Source of the DNA: JAGPCK01 sp041675505
GTDB taxonomy: Bacteria > Bacteroidota > Bacteroidia > UKL13-3
Length of the DNA stretch: 64,000 nucleotides
Assembly (NCBI GenBank): GCA_041675505.1
Contig: JBAYTR010000001.1
Location: 124,001-188,000, forward strand
Direction of reading: 5' to 3'
Position numbers and translations under genes: made by a program. The number at the start of each line of letters is the position of its first letter. The stretch's first letter is position 1. Of this stretch, positions 1 through 8,798 are shown one piece after another. The notes under the pieces are model-generated. The model was not told where the DNA came from and searched no databases. It was given only the letters and a program-made list of their open reading frames with translations.

Positions 1-5
1 TAAAT

Positions 6-203
6 CTAGCCTTCAAATAGTTTATAGAAAACACCTAATCCAAAACTGCTTACCAAGTCAATCAGATAAATAATAATGGCAAAAATTATTGATGCCACCA
101 TTACTATAAGCGTGCTGCTTTGCAACTCGTCCCAAGTAGGCCATGACACTTTGGTCATCAACTCTTCTGTGGTGCTTTTAAAGTAGTTAATTAGTTTTTC
201 CAT
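6..203 (-). CDS. secE: Preprotein translocase subunit SecE
   Basis: Small (65 aa) essential subunit of the SecYEG channel that clamps SecY in the inner membrane. The protein has a short amphipathic cytoplasmic segment (MEKLINYFKSTTEELMTKVS) and the conserved SecE hinge VSWPTWDEL, followed by one hydrophobic span. Length is normal for single-span SecE. The frame stays open further upstream, but that extension would run through the tRNA-Trp gene, so I place the start at the MEKL methionine. The order tuf - tRNA-Trp - secE is conserved in Bacteroidota and nusG would be expected just beyond the window edge. Confidence 0.93.
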   Translation of the reverse strand: MEKLINYFKSTTEELMTKVSWPTWDELQSSTLIVMVASIIFAIIIYLIDLVSSFGLGVFYKLFEG

Positions 204-218
204 TTCTATTTTTCTATG

Positions 219-289
219 CACGGGTGCCTGGGCTCGAACCAAGATCAACGGTTTTGGAGACCGCTATTCTACCATTGAACTACACCCGT
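219..289 (-). tRNA. tRNA-Trp (anticodon CCA)
   Basis: On the minus strand a cloverleaf starts ACGGGTG and closes with CACCCGT, a perfect 7-bp acceptor stem. The anticodon loop is CTCCAAA, anticodon CCA, and the T-arm has GGTTCGAGCCC. The 3' CCA end is not encoded. The gene lies between tuf and secE and is likely co-transcribed with them. Confidence 0.95.
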
Positions 290-305
290 TTATGCCTTTG
301 TATAA

Positions 306-1493
306 TTACTTCAGGATTTCTGTAACCTGTCCTGCACCGATGGTACGTCCACCTTCACGGATAGCGAAACGAAGACCTTTTTCCATGGCAATAGGAGCGA
401 TTAATTTCACAGTGATAGTTGTGTTATCACCGGGCATAATCATTTCCATTCCTTCAGGAAGTACAGTTTCTCCTGTTACGTCTGTTGTACGGAAGTAGAA
501 CTGAGGACGGTATTTGTTGAAGAATGGAGTGTGACGTCCGCCTTCTTCTTTTGACAATACGTATACTTCAGCTTTGAATTCAGTGTGAGGAGTTACTGAA
601 CCCGGCTTACAGATAACCATACCTCTGCGGATATCGTTTTTCTCTACACCACGTAACAATAAACCTGCGTTATCACCTGCTTCACCTCTGTCAAGCAACT
701 TACGGAACATTTCTACTCCGGTACAAGTTGAGGTCATTTTTTCAGCGCCAAGACCGATAATTTCAACCGGATCTCCAACGTTGATAACACCACGCTCAAT
801 ACGTCCTGTAGCAACGGTACCACGACCGGTGATAGAGAATACGTCTTCAACAGGCATAAGGAATGGAAGTTCAACAGCACGTGGAGGAATTGGAATGTAA
901 GTATCTACTGCATTCATCAAATCCATGATTTTTTCTACCCACTTAGCGTCTCCGTTCAAACCACCCAAGGCAGAACCTTGAATAATCGGAATTTCATCAC
1001 CAGGGAAATCATATTTATTCAGAAGTTCTCTGATTTCCATTTCAACGATCTCTAATAATTCAGGATCGTCAACCATGTCAACTTTGTTCATGAAAACAAC
1101 AATACGTGGAACACCAACCTGACGAGCAAGAAGGATGTGCTCACGTGTTTGCGGCATAGGACCGTCTGTAGCAGCCACCACAAGGATAGCTCCGTCCATT
1201 TGCGCAGCACCTGTAACCATGTTTTTCACATAATCCGCGTGACCTGGACAGTCAACGTGTGCATAGTGACGGTTAGCTGTTTGGTACTCTACGTGTGCAG
1301 TGTTAATTGTAATACCGCGTTCTCTTTCTTCAGGAGCTGAGTCGATTGAATCAAATGAACGTGCTTCTGACAAGCCTTTTTCTGCCAATACTTTGGTAAT
1401 AGCGGCAGTAAGGGTTGTTTTACCGTGGTCAACGTGACCAATTGTTCCGATGTTCACGTGGGGTTTGGAACGGTCGAAATTTTCTTTTGCCAT
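306..1493 (-). CDS. tuf: Elongation factor Tu
   Basis: GTPase of 395 aa that delivers aminoacyl-tRNA to the ribosome A site. The G1 P-loop GHVDHGKT is at residues 19-26, the G3 motif DCPGH near residue 81, and the G4 motif NKVD near residue 136, followed by beta-barrel domains II and III ending in the conserved AGQVTEILK. Full length for bacterial EF-Tu. It lies downstream of four tRNA genes and upstream of tRNA-Trp and secE, the usual Bacteroidota arrangement, so a shared tRNA/tuf transcript is likely. Confidence 0.98.
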   Translation of the reverse strand: MAKENFDRSKPHVNIGTIGHVDHGKTTLTAAITKVLAEKGLSEARSFDSIDSAPEERERGITINTAHVEYQTANRHYAHVDCPGHADYVKNMVTGAAQMDGAILVVAATDGPMPQTREHILLARQVGVPRIVVFMNKVDMVDDPELLEIVEMEIRELLNKYDFPGDEIPIIQGSALGGLNGDAKWVEKIMDLMNAVDTYIPIPPRAVELPFLMPVEDVFSITGRGTVATGRIERGVINVGDPVEIIGLGAEKMTSTCTGVEMFRKLLDRGEAGDNAGLLLRGVEKNDIRRGMVICKPGSVTPHTEFKAEVYVLSKEEGGRHTPFFNKYRPQFYFRTTDVTGETVLPEGMEMIMPGDNTTITVKLIAPIAMEKGLRFAIREGGRTIGAGQVTEILK

Positions 1494-1544
1494 AATTATC
1501 TGTTGTTTGAGTTGTTATATTTTTTCTAATCTTTTACTTACGCC

Positions 1545-1563
1545 AAAAGCGGGCTATACCCGC
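1545..1563 (-). terminator. Weak hairpin with short T-run between tRNAs and tuf
   Basis: Read on the minus strand, GCGGG-TATAG-CCCGC is followed by TTTT. A 5-bp GC stem with only four T residues would be a weak terminator or attenuator between the tRNA cluster and tuf. It could equally be an RNA processing hairpin. No experiment in the sequence decides this. Confidence 0.35.
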
Positions 1564-1728
1564 ATTTTTTTTGCCTGCCCTGTTTTACCGGGGCCTGCTG
1601 TTTTATTTTGAGTTTCATTAATTCTGCATTAATAAACCCCTCTGTAAAAGTTACACATTTTCAATATTCAATGCATAACTACTACTCTCCTTCACCTCTT
1701 GTTCAATTTCTCTGCTTCCCTTCTTTTG

Positions 1729-1800
<72 letters not shown>

Positions 1801-1848
1801 CTTTTCGGATCAGAACCTAAGGCCGAACCTGCTGTTCCTGTCCACTTG

Positions 1849-1921
1849 AGCGGGAGACCGGGCTCGAACCGGCCACCTATAGCTTGGAAGGCTATCGCTC
1901 TACCAAATGAGCTACTCCCGC
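1849..1921 (-). tRNA. tRNA-Gly (anticodon TCC)
   Basis: Minus-strand cloverleaf with acceptor GCGGGAG pairing with the closing TCTCCCGC region, and anticodon stem ATAGC/GCTAT around the loop CTTCCAA, anticodon TCC. The T-loop is GGTTCGAGCCC. It lies in the tRNA cluster before tuf. Confidence 0.94.
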
Positions 1922-1969
1922 TTGTTTGAAAACCAATGTACCGTTACCGGTATACTTTTTTTCGGTTGG

Positions 1970-2050
1970 TGGGGAGAGAAGGATTCGAACCTTCGTAGCT
2001 CGCGCAGCAGATTTACAGTCTGCCCCATTTGACCGCTCTGGTATCTCCCC
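1970..2050 (-). tRNA. tRNA-Tyr (anticodon GTA)
   Basis: Minus-strand class II tRNA, 81 nt, with the long variable arm expected for tyrosine. The acceptor is GGGGAGA/TCTCCCC, the anticodon stem GCAGA/TCTGC surrounds CTGTAAA, anticodon GTA, and the T-arm has GGTTCGAATCC. Confidence 0.95.
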
Positions 2051-2061
2051 ATCTTAAATGG

Positions 2062-2134
2062 AGCCACTTGCCGGACTCGAACCAGCGACCTACTGATTAC
2101 AAATCAGTTGCTCTACCAACTGAGCTAAAGTGGC
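2062..2134 (-). tRNA. tRNA-Thr (anticodon TGT)
   Basis: Minus-strand cloverleaf with acceptor GCCACTT and anticodon stem ACTGA/TCAGT around TTTGTAA, anticodon TGT. It is the first tRNA of the cluster in the direction of transcription and the second threonine isoacceptor in it. Confidence 0.95.
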
Positions 2135-2272
2135 ATAATTTTTAAGACATCACCCAACTTCCTGTACTCGCGCGGTTTACACGTTGCGCCTACCAATAGT
2201 TTGGTTACCTTAATTTGTAAAAATATGAATGAGAACAACCTTTTGAATGTGTTATTTTTTTCAAAAGGACTG

Positions 2273-2280
2273 CAAATGTA
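2273..2280 (-). promoter_or_regulatory. Candidate -7 box for the tRNA-tuf cluster
   Basis: The minus strand reads TACATTTG, a full match to the Bacteroidota -7 consensus TAnnTTTG, about 140 bases before the first tRNA. No clear TTG box lies at the ideal 19-20 base distance. Confidence 0.45.
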
Positions 2281-2322
2281 GAGAAAAAAACAGTATATGG
2301 AAATTTTATGAAGAAAAAATTT

Positions 2323-2622
2323 TCACTTTTCCTTCATCTTCTCGCTATAACGCTTCACCTGTGTTTTTAATTGGTCAACCACAATGTCGGTAGCGGCCTC
2401 AAATGAAATGGAATTGTGCTCGGCAAAAAGAGGGCCGTTGGGCACGTTTACCTTGATTTCCACTAGTTTATTATCTTTCTCTGTAGTTTTTTGCAATTTA
2501 AGGTAGACATCAGCTCCCTTTATCCCTTCATGAAAAGTAGACAGCTTGGTTACTTTTTTATTAATGTAGTCGAGCAGCTTAGTATCTGCATCAAAGTGGA
2601 TAGATTGGATGTCGATTTTCAT
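2323..2622 (-). CDS. hpf: Ribosome hibernation-promoting factor, short form (HPF/YfiA)
   Basis: 99-aa protein of the S30AE/HPF family, which binds the 30S subunit near the decoding center and stabilises inactive ribosomes under stress. The sequence has the family beta-alpha-beta-beta-beta-alpha pattern, with the first strand IDIQSIHFDAD, helix LLDYINKKVTKLSTF and a C-terminal basic helix. There is no C-terminal dimerisation domain, so this is the short type. It follows the Xer recombinase and rpsU genes on the same strand and is probably in their operon. Confidence 0.9.
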   Translation of the reverse strand: MKIDIQSIHFDADTKLLDYINKKVTKLSTFHEGIKGADVYLKLQKTTEKDNKLVEIKVNVPNGPLFAEHNSISFEAATDIVVDQLKTQVKRYSEKMKEK

Positions 2623-2696
2623 TGTGTTCAGAATTTAGTTTCCGCTCCGCCTGCGGAAGGGTTATTATTTAAATATGAAATGCGGCTCTTCATATT

Positions 2697-3584
2697 CTAT
2701 GATTTAGGGTGTGCTTGTTTGTGTACATTTTTCAGGCGCTCAACCGAATTATGGGTATACACCTGTGTGGCTGAAAGGTTGGCATGACCCAGCAATTCTT
2801 TAATCGCATTCAAATCGGCCCCGTTGTTGAGCAAATGTGTTGCAAAGGTGTGCCTGAGCACATGCGGACTTTTTTTCTCAACGGTAGTTACACAGTTTAA
2901 GAAATGCTTAACAATACGGTAAACAAATTTGGGATATAACTTTTCGCCTTTATTGGTTACCAACAGGTGGCTCACAGAACTTTGAATGTCTGCCTTTTGC
3001 TCCAGATAGTACTTAATGCTGTTTTCTAACTCTGCCACCATAGGAACTATACGCTCTTTGTTGCGTTTACCCAATACCTTAATCGACTTTCTGGAGAAAT
3101 CTATATCGGTTTCTTTCAGGTTGATTAACTCTGATAAACGAATGCCCGTACAATATAGTAATTCTATAATTAATTTATCACGTACTCCATCAAATCCTTC
3201 TTCAAACAGCTCGTTATCAGAGAGCTTATTCATTGCTTTTTCTTCCACAAAAACCGGAAGTCGTTTGCCCGATTTAGGAGGTTGCAGTTTCAGGGTCGGG
3301 TTTTCATCAACCAACTGCTCTTTGAGCAAAAATTTGTAAAATGATTTTAGTGATGACAGTTTTCTGTTAACGCTACGGGCTGATATGCCCCCGTTAAGCA
3401 GGTCAACAACCCAGGAGCGAATCATGGTGTGTCTGATTGACTTAACTGCTGAAACCTCGAAAGTTTGTTGCAAAAAAAATGCAAACTGACGTAAGTCGTT
3501 TGCATAAGAAGTTATAGTATGAGGAGAGAACTTTCTCTGATAACTCAAATATTCAAGGAACCTTTCGATATAATCGGGTTCCAT
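2697..3584 (-). CDS. xerC: Tyrosine recombinase, XerC/XerD family
   Basis: 295-aa site-specific recombinase expected to resolve chromosome dimers at dif. The N-terminal SAM-like core-binding domain covers about residues 1-90. The catalytic residues are visible: Arg149 (CTGIRLSEL), a Lys near 173 (LGKRNKERIV), His241 and Arg244 (HVLRHTF), His267 (LLGHANL) and the nucleophile Tyr276 (QVYTHNS). It lies 5 bases after rpsU and before hpf, a conserved Bacteroidota housekeeping location, so it is not a mobile-element integrase. Whether it should be called XerC or XerD cannot be settled from one paralog. Confidence 0.9.
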   Translation of the reverse strand: MEPDYIERFLEYLSYQRKFSPHTITSYANDLRQFAFFLQQTFEVSAVKSIRHTMIRSWVVDLLNGGISARSVNRKLSSLKSFYKFLLKEQLVDENPTLKLQPPKSGKRLPVFVEEKAMNKLSDNELFEEGFDGVRDKLIIELLYCTGIRLSELINLKETDIDFSRKSIKVLGKRNKERIVPMVAELENSIKYYLEQKADIQSSVSHLLVTNKGEKLYPKFVYRIVKHFLNCVTTVEKKSPHVLRHTFATHLLNNGADLNAIKELLGHANLSATQVYTHNSVERLKNVHKQAHPKS

Positions 3585-3589
3585 AAGAG

Positions 3590-3784
3590 CTATACGTTGT
3601 TCTCTATCTGCATTTGCTGTTTGTACGCAGCACGAATCATTTGCTGTCTTTTACGGATGCAGGGCTTGGTGAAAGATTGTCTTTCACGAAGTTCTTTTAC
3701 CACACCGGTTTTTTCGAATTTCTTCTTGAACTTCTTAAGCGCTTTGTCTAATGACTCGTTTTCTTTAACGTTTACAATGATCAT
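3590..3784 (-). CDS. rpsU: 30S ribosomal protein S21
   Basis: 64-aa basic protein of the small ribosomal subunit, needed for efficient initiation. It begins MIIVNVKENESLDKALKKFK, typical of S21, with an Arg/Lys-rich C-terminal helix. It is the first gene of the rpsU-xerC-hpf unit and is preceded by an excellent promoter at 3812-3841. Confidence 0.95.
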   Translation of the reverse strand: MIIVNVKENESLDKALKKFKKKFEKTGVVKELRERQSFTKPCIRKRQQMIRAAYKQQMQIENNV

Positions 3785-3811
3785 ATACCGTTTTTTTCAA
3801 AAATTGGACTG

Positions 3812-3841
3812 CAAAGATAGCAGACTGTATTTAATTATCAA
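3812..3841 (-). promoter_or_regulatory. Bacteroidota promoter for rpsU operon
   Basis: The minus strand carries TTG (3839-3841), a 19-base spacer and TATCTTTG (3812-3819). This is a full match to the -33/-7 consensus of the Bacteroidota housekeeping sigma factor. The start codon of rpsU lies 27 bases downstream of the -7 box. Confidence 0.75.
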
Positions 3842-3849
3842 ATATTTAA

Positions 3850-5016
3850 TTAATCTTTCAGTACGGCTCTGGAAATAACAAGTTTCTGAATCTCGCTGGT
3901 TCCCTCGCCAATGGTACAAAGTTTAGAGTCACGATAGAACTTTTCTACCGGAAAATCTTTTGTATAACCATATCCGCCAAATATTTGCACGGCTTCTGTA
4001 GAGGCCCAAACTGCAACTTCAGAAGCATAATATTTAGCCATGGCACTTTCTTTGGTCATAGGCTTATGCTTTATTTTCAAGTCTGCGGCCTGTAAAGTAA
4101 GCAACTCTGCTGCTTCAATACGTGTGGCCATATCAGCGAGTTTAAAGGCTATACCCTGAAAATTAGCAATGGGCTGCCCGAACTGATGACGTTCTTTAGA
4201 ATACTTTAATGCCGCATCAAATGCACCCTTAGCAATACCCAACGAAAGGGAAGCAATGGAAATACGTCCTCCGTCCAATACTTTCATGGCTTGAATAAAT
4301 CCGTCTCCTACTTTACCGAGAATATTGTCTTTGTGTACACGGCAATCTTCAAATATCAGCTCAGCTGTTTCGCTGGCACGCATGCCTAATTTGTTCTCTT
4401 TCTTTCCTCCTCTGAAACCGGGAGTAGTTCTTTCTACCACAAATGCAGTAATGCCATGCGAATCCAACAACTCTCCAGTGCGCACCAGCACAACTGCTAC
4501 ATCACCACTTATACCATGTGTAATCCAGTTTTTAGTACCGTTAATTACCCAGTAGTCGCCATCCTGTTTTGCTACACATTGCATACGCATAGCATCAGAA
4601 CCTGTGTTGGCTTCGGTTAAGCCCCAGGCTCCAATCCAATCTCCGCTGGCCAGTTTAGGTAACCATTTTTTCTTTTGCTCTTCGTTACCAAACTGTAAAA
4701 TATGACCGGTACACAAAGAATTGTGAGCGGCCATGGATAAACCTACTGAACCACATACTCTGGCCAGTTCTGTAATAGCTGTTACATATTCGAAGTAACT
4801 GAAGCCTGCACCTCCGTACTCTTGGGGTACTAATACTCCCAACAGGCCCAATTTGCCCATTTCTCTGAACATCTCGCGAGGGAAAGTCTGACTTTCATCC
4901 CATTCCATGACATATGGCCGAATGTGCTTTTCAGCAAAGTCACGAACCATATCGGCCACCATAATTTGATTTTCTGTTGGAGCAAAAGATGTAGTTGCCG
5001 CCTGAGTATTCTGCAT
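3850..5016 (-). CDS. Acyl-CoA dehydrogenase (short/medium-chain type)
   Basis: 388-aa FAD flavoenzyme that oxidises acyl-CoA to trans-2-enoyl-CoA in fatty acid or branched-chain amino acid breakdown, passing electrons to ETF. The N-terminal helical domain is followed by the beta domain signature WGLTEANTGSDA, then the C-terminal helical bundle with the flavin contact QIFGGYGYTKDFPVEK. Glu371 in IGEGTSEIQ is at the position of the catalytic base of short/medium-chain enzymes. Full length. It has its own -7 box and ends beside the rpsU promoter. The chain-length preference cannot be read from the sequence. Confidence 0.93.
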   Translation of the reverse strand: MQNTQAATTSFAPTENQIMVADMVRDFAEKHIRPYVMEWDESQTFPREMFREMGKLGLLGVLVPQEYGGAGFSYFEYVTAITELARVCGSVGLSMAAHNSLCTGHILQFGNEEQKKKWLPKLASGDWIGAWGLTEANTGSDAMRMQCVAKQDGDYWVINGTKNWITHGISGDVAVVLVRTGELLDSHGITAFVVERTTPGFRGGKKENKLGMRASETAELIFEDCRVHKDNILGKVGDGFIQAMKVLDGGRISIASLSLGIAKGAFDAALKYSKERHQFGQPIANFQGIAFKLADMATRIEAAELLTLQAADLKIKHKPMTKESAMAKYYASEVAVWASTEAVQIFGGYGYTKDFPVEKFYRDSKLCTIGEGTSEIQKLVISRAVLKD

Positions 5017-5039
5017 AATAGTAATTTTCTGTTAAACGG

Positions 5040-5047
5040 CAAAGATA
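5040..5047 (-). promoter_or_regulatory. Candidate -7 box for acyl-CoA dehydrogenase
   Basis: The minus strand reads TATCTTTG, 23 bases before the start codon. The upstream trimer at 19-base spacing is ATG rather than TTG, so only the -7 box is a good match. Confidence 0.5.
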
Positions 5048-5123
5048 AGCATCGCGCTGAAAATGCCATACACAATATAGCACAACAGAGATATTCGCAT
5101 TTAGTTTATTGATATTATCCTGC

Positions 5124-6059
5124 TCACTCAAAAATTAAATACGGTTCTAACTTCAGGAGCACAGTATCAGGGAGCAAAATAATCTCCTGCATATCTTTTA
5201 CCGTTTTGAATGCACCGTGTTGTTCGCGATAGTTTACAATAGCACGTGCCCAGGCAAATTTCCATACATACGGATGGTTTTTCAACTGCTCAACTGTAGC
5301 CCGGTTGATGTCAATCTTCTGAACAATGCCGGCATTCAGTGTAACCTGAGGCAGTATAATCTGATACATGGAGTCGCTTATACCCCATACCTCTTTTAGC
5401 TGTTCTGTTTTTACAAAACCACCCAATTTGTTCCGGTGCTTCAGAATGCGTGCTGCGGAATATGCCCCTACCCCCCGAAGGGCCACCAACTGCGCAGAAT
5501 CAGCTGAGTTCAACTCTACAATGAGCTCTTTTCGGCTGTAAGCTGAGTTGTGATTTCGCTCAGCAAAAAACTTAGGCGGTTTCACAAAACTGTCGGGCAA
5601 ATCAATGTAAGGTTTGAGGCGCTGGTAGGAAAGCGAATCAAATGCGTACAACTTTCCTAAATCAGATTTTTTACGAAACATTCCTCCTTTTGACCGGTAG
5701 TTAAAGATGTTCTTTATTTGCCTTGCGGTCATGCCTAATTGAATGGCCTGCTCTTCAGAAACTGAATTGGGGTTAAATAAGAAAAGGGCGTGAACTACCT
5801 TTTTATCTCCGCTGTTGAGAGCTACGTGATCAATTGACGTGGTCACTTCTTTTTTGCGGGGCTCTTGCTCCCATGACTTCACTATTTGCAATGCGGCATT
5901 TTTCTCTGCTAAGGGATTGCCACTCCACATCGGCAAAATGAATAACAGCAGCCATACAACTAAAAGCAATACGAATAGAATGAGAATAGATAAGCGGTCT
6001 CCTGCTGAGAAGGAGGCAAACAGCTTAAGTTGCTTTTTGAGCTCTTTAAATGCAGACAT
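5124..6059 (-). CDS. Membrane-anchored helix-hairpin-helix protein (ComEA-like)
   Basis: 311-aa protein with one N-terminal membrane span at about residues 25-45 (ILILFVLLLVVWLLLFILP) and three successive ComEA-like units. The second and third start VELNSADSAQL...GVGAYSAARIL and IDINRATVEQL...WARAIVNYRE and carry the helix-hairpin-helix DNA-binding fold. By family, such proteins bind DNA outside the inner membrane, as ComEA does in uptake, but several tandem units in one chain are common in Bacteroidota and their role is not established. It follows the peptide transporter by 26 bases. Confidence 0.75.
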   Translation of the reverse strand: MSAFKELKKQLKLFASFSAGDRLSILILFVLLLVVWLLLFILPMWSGNPLAEKNAALQIVKSWEQEPRKKEVTTSIDHVALNSGDKKVVHALFLFNPNSVSEEQAIQLGMTARQIKNIFNYRSKGGMFRKKSDLGKLYAFDSLSYQRLKPYIDLPDSFVKPPKFFAERNHNSAYSRKELIVELNSADSAQLVALRGVGAYSAARILKHRNKLGGFVKTEQLKEVWGISDSMYQIILPQVTLNAGIVQKIDINRATVEQLKNHPYVWKFAWARAIVNYREQHGAFKTVKDMQEIILLPDTVLLKLEPYLIFE

Positions 6060-6085
6060 ACAGAATCAGTTTAAGATTGATGAAC

Positions 6086-7765
6086 TTACCTTATATGTTC
6101 ATTTACAATTTTAGTTAACCATTTTAACATTAACAACACCCCTACTGCTGCCACTAAAACTATGCAGCAGTTTACAATGAAAAAATACTCCTTGTTGTCA
6201 TAACCATCCCACAAAGATGCCAGTACACCCGACAATTTATTACCAATGGAAGTAGACAAAAACCACCCACCCATCATTAAAGCCGTAAGCCGGGGCGGAC
6301 TAAGTTTTGATACCAGTGAAAGCCCCATCGGGCTTAGGCATAACTCACCCACTGTAATTACTCCGTAGGTTCCGATTAACCACCAGGCTGAAACTTTTTC
6401 AGCTCCATTTGAGCCTACAAAAACTGCAGTCATCATAAGTGTAGTGGACAGTGCAGTAATAAATAAGCCCCAGAATATTTTAGCCGGGGTTGATGGCTCC
6501 ATTTTCTTGCGGTTAAGAAATGCAAAAAATGCCACCACCACCGGAGTCAGCACGATTACCCAAAACGGATTAATACTTTGAAACAATTCTGTAGAAAACA
6601 GCTTAACACTTTCTCCATCGGGAGGCCATTGGTCTTGCGGCAGATTTTTAAAATACGAAGGATAGTCCAACGCCTTTATCACCTTACCCGATTCATCTTT
6701 TTGCACACGGAATAAATGGTCAGAAACAGCGAACGAATCTTTTTTAAGTGTTATCTCTTTCACCATTCCGATTGCCTTGGCAGGTGCTACAATGGCTGAA
6801 GGAACTTCTCTGTTGGTGTAACTTTCGGCCCAAGTAGTGAGGGCTGTTCCGTTTTGTTTAAATATGGCCCAGAAAACAATTACTACGCCCATAATGGCCA
6901 ATAGTGCTGCAATGGGTTTGCGGTCTTCTTCATTGGAGCGAACCAGTAATGAAACATAAAATAGGGTAACCGGTAAGGCCCCGAAAATGAACGCATCGGT
7001 ACTGTCACTTCCGAAAATATTTCCACCAGGATTTGCTTCTGAGGTAACACCTAAAATGTACCATCCGATAATACCTGAAATAACAGCGGGCAGTAAAACA
7101 ATACCAAATATTTTACCCAAACTCATGTCTTCGGGATTAGTGGGTTTGCGTACATCAGCATGCGCATAATGTTTGTTCCCTATCCAGAACACGATAATGC
7201 CTACTATCATTCCCACTCCTGCAGCAAAAAAAGCATGCCCCCAACTGAACGTGTTTCTTAAATATGCTCCGAAAAAATTACATATAAAAGCCCCGATATT
7301 AATACCCATGTAAAAGATGTTGTACCCTGCATCTTTATGTGCCTTATATGCCGGCTCATTGTAAAGGTTACCTAGTAGCGTAGAGATATTCGGCTTAAAG
7401 AAACCGTTACCCAAAATAATTAAAAAAGAAGACAGGTAGAATGCGGTCATACCAGGTAAGGCCAAACCCATGTATCCTATACCCATCATTATACCACCAA
7501 TGGTAATAGATAGCCGGTAACCCATCACACGGTCGGCAAGCAGCCCTCCAACAAACGGAGTCAGAAACACCAATGCAATGAAGGTCCCGAAATAATCCGA
7601 AGCATCTTTATTGGTCATGGCCAATCCGCCTTTTTCGGTATCGGTCATGTACAAAAAGAATATACCAATCATCAGGTAATAGCCGAAACGTTCCCACATT
7701 TCAGTAAAAAATAAATACGGCAATCCGCTGGGATGTTTTTTGGTTGTGGTGGTATGCTGGCTCAT
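6086..7765 (-). CDS. Proton-dependent oligopeptide transporter (POT/PTR2 family MFS)
   Basis: 559-aa inner-membrane symporter for di- and tripeptides. The POT signature TEMWERFGYYLM (ExxERFxYY) is in helix 1 and the PTR2 motif FYMGINIGAF in helix 4-5. There are about 14 hydrophobic spans and one large polar segment near residues 310-375, between spans. The start overlaps the upstream reductase stop by 4 bases (ATGA), indicating co-translation. The link between the reductase and peptide import is not obvious. Confidence 0.92.
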   Translation of the reverse strand: MSQHTTTTKKHPSGLPYLFFTEMWERFGYYLMIGIFFLYMTDTEKGGLAMTNKDASDYFGTFIALVFLTPFVGGLLADRVMGYRLSITIGGIMMGIGYMGLALPGMTAFYLSSFLIILGNGFFKPNISTLLGNLYNEPAYKAHKDAGYNIFYMGINIGAFICNFFGAYLRNTFSWGHAFFAAGVGMIVGIIVFWIGNKHYAHADVRKPTNPEDMSLGKIFGIVLLPAVISGIIGWYILGVTSEANPGGNIFGSDSTDAFIFGALPVTLFYVSLLVRSNEEDRKPIAALLAIMGVVIVFWAIFKQNGTALTTWAESYTNREVPSAIVAPAKAIGMVKEITLKKDSFAVSDHLFRVQKDESGKVIKALDYPSYFKNLPQDQWPPDGESVKLFSTELFQSINPFWVIVLTPVVVAFFAFLNRKKMEPSTPAKIFWGLFITALSTTLMMTAVFVGSNGAEKVSAWWLIGTYGVITVGELCLSPMGLSLVSKLSPPRLTALMMGGWFLSTSIGNKLSGVLASLWDGYDNKEYFFIVNCCIVLVAAVGVLLMLKWLTKIVNEHIR

Positions 7766-8685
7766 GAGTTGTGTTTTTCTCTTGCGTGTAATTGTTGATC
7801 TACTATGGCTAATCCCGCTTCAAACTTGTGCGGAGTGTAACCCAATTCGTTAATGGCTTTGGTTAAAATAAATCCGGTAACAGGCGGACGTTTTGCAGGC
7901 TGTTTAATGCCTTCACTTTTGGATGGAACAATGAGCGTTTTATCTAAATGCCAAAAATCGGCCACCCTGTTCACCAACTCCAGTATATTCATAAAGTCAG
8001 GACCGGAGATATTGTAAATTCCCGTTGCACCCTTCTCGGCAATTTTTATACAGCCTTGCGCTAAATCTTCAGCAAGTGTAGGTGTTCGGAACTGATCATC
8101 TACTACGGGAATAGTTTTACCCTGCTCCAATGCACCTTTTGCCCAAAGTACAATATTACTGCGACTCATATCATCTACCACACCATACACCAACACTGTA
8201 CGGGCAATCGCCCAAGGGCAATTGGCTAATTGAACTATCTGCTCTCCTTTCAGCTTACTTTCACCGTAAAAACTAAGAGGCGCAGGTTTTTCATTTTCAT
8301 CAACCGGACCATGTGTACCGTCAAAAATAAAATCGGTTGAGAGGTGAATGAAGTGAGCCATGCATTTTTCAGCAGCAGTAACCAGGTATTTTACTGCATC
8401 AACATTCATCTTGGTGCAGGCAGCATGATCAAGTTCACAGGCATCAACATTGGTCATTGCAGCTGTATGAATAACTATGTTGGGTTGCACTTGCTCAAAA
8501 ACTTCTTTTACTTCACCCTCATTAGTTATATCGAGGGAATAATAGGTATAGCCCGTAAGTAAACCGCATCTGTTTTCGCCACGTGAGGTAGCAACTAATT
8601 CAAATTGCGGGTGGCTAATTAAAGCATGTATGAGCTTTTGCCCCAACAGGCCGTTACTTCCTGTAACAAGTATTTTTTTCTTCAT
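7762..8685 (-). CDS. SDR-family NAD(P)-dependent reductase, RmlD/dTDP-4-dehydrorhamnose reductase-like
   Basis: 307-aa Rossmann enzyme. The nucleotide motif VTGSNGLLGQKL is at the N-terminus, the active-site pair is in SFYGESKLKGEQ (YxxxK), and the HTAAMTNVDACE and TDFIFDGTHGP blocks are typical of RmlD, which makes the last step to dTDP-rhamnose. No other rml genes are nearby, so the sugar assignment is uncertain. An upstream in-frame extension of 59 codons is open but begins inside the divergent miaB upstream region. The MKKKILVTG methionine is the natural start. Confidence 0.82.
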   Translation of the reverse strand: MKKKILVTGSNGLLGQKLIHALISHPQFELVATSRGENRCGLLTGYTYYSLDITNEGEVKEVFEQVQPNIVIHTAAMTNVDACELDHAACTKMNVDAVKYLVTAAEKCMAHFIHLSTDFIFDGTHGPVDENEKPAPLSFYGESKLKGEQIVQLANCPWAIARTVLVYGVVDDMSRSNIVLWAKGALEQGKTIPVVDDQFRTPTLAEDLAQGCIKIAEKGATGIYNISGPDFMNILELVNRVADFWHLDKTLIVPSKSEGIKQPAKRPPVTGFILTKAINELGYTPHKFEAGLAIVDQQLHAREKHNS

Positions 8686-8763
8686 GCACGTGATTGAGAA
8701 CCTCAATAATCCACAAAAAAACGTTGCAATCAAAATGTCTGTCAATTTGTCACACGCTTTTAT

Positions 8764-8771
8764 TACTTTTG
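8764..8771 (+). promoter_or_regulatory. Candidate -7 box for miaB operon
   Basis: TACTTTTG matches TAnnTTTG and lies 27 bases before the miaB start in the divergent intergenic region. No TTG is found at the ideal spacing. Confidence 0.45.
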
Positions 8772-8798
8772 TGGAATAATTGTGAATTAAGACTTCAG

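Noticed and set aside
204..248. Longer SecE start
   Set aside because: The extension runs into the tRNA-Trp gene and the added residues are not SecE-like.
1137..1340. Plus-strand frame inside tuf
   Set aside because: Antisense to EF-Tu and without conserved features.
2697..3584. Integrase of a mobile element
   Set aside because: Tyrosine recombinase in the conserved rpsU-xerC-hpf order, so chromosomal Xer and not an element integrase.
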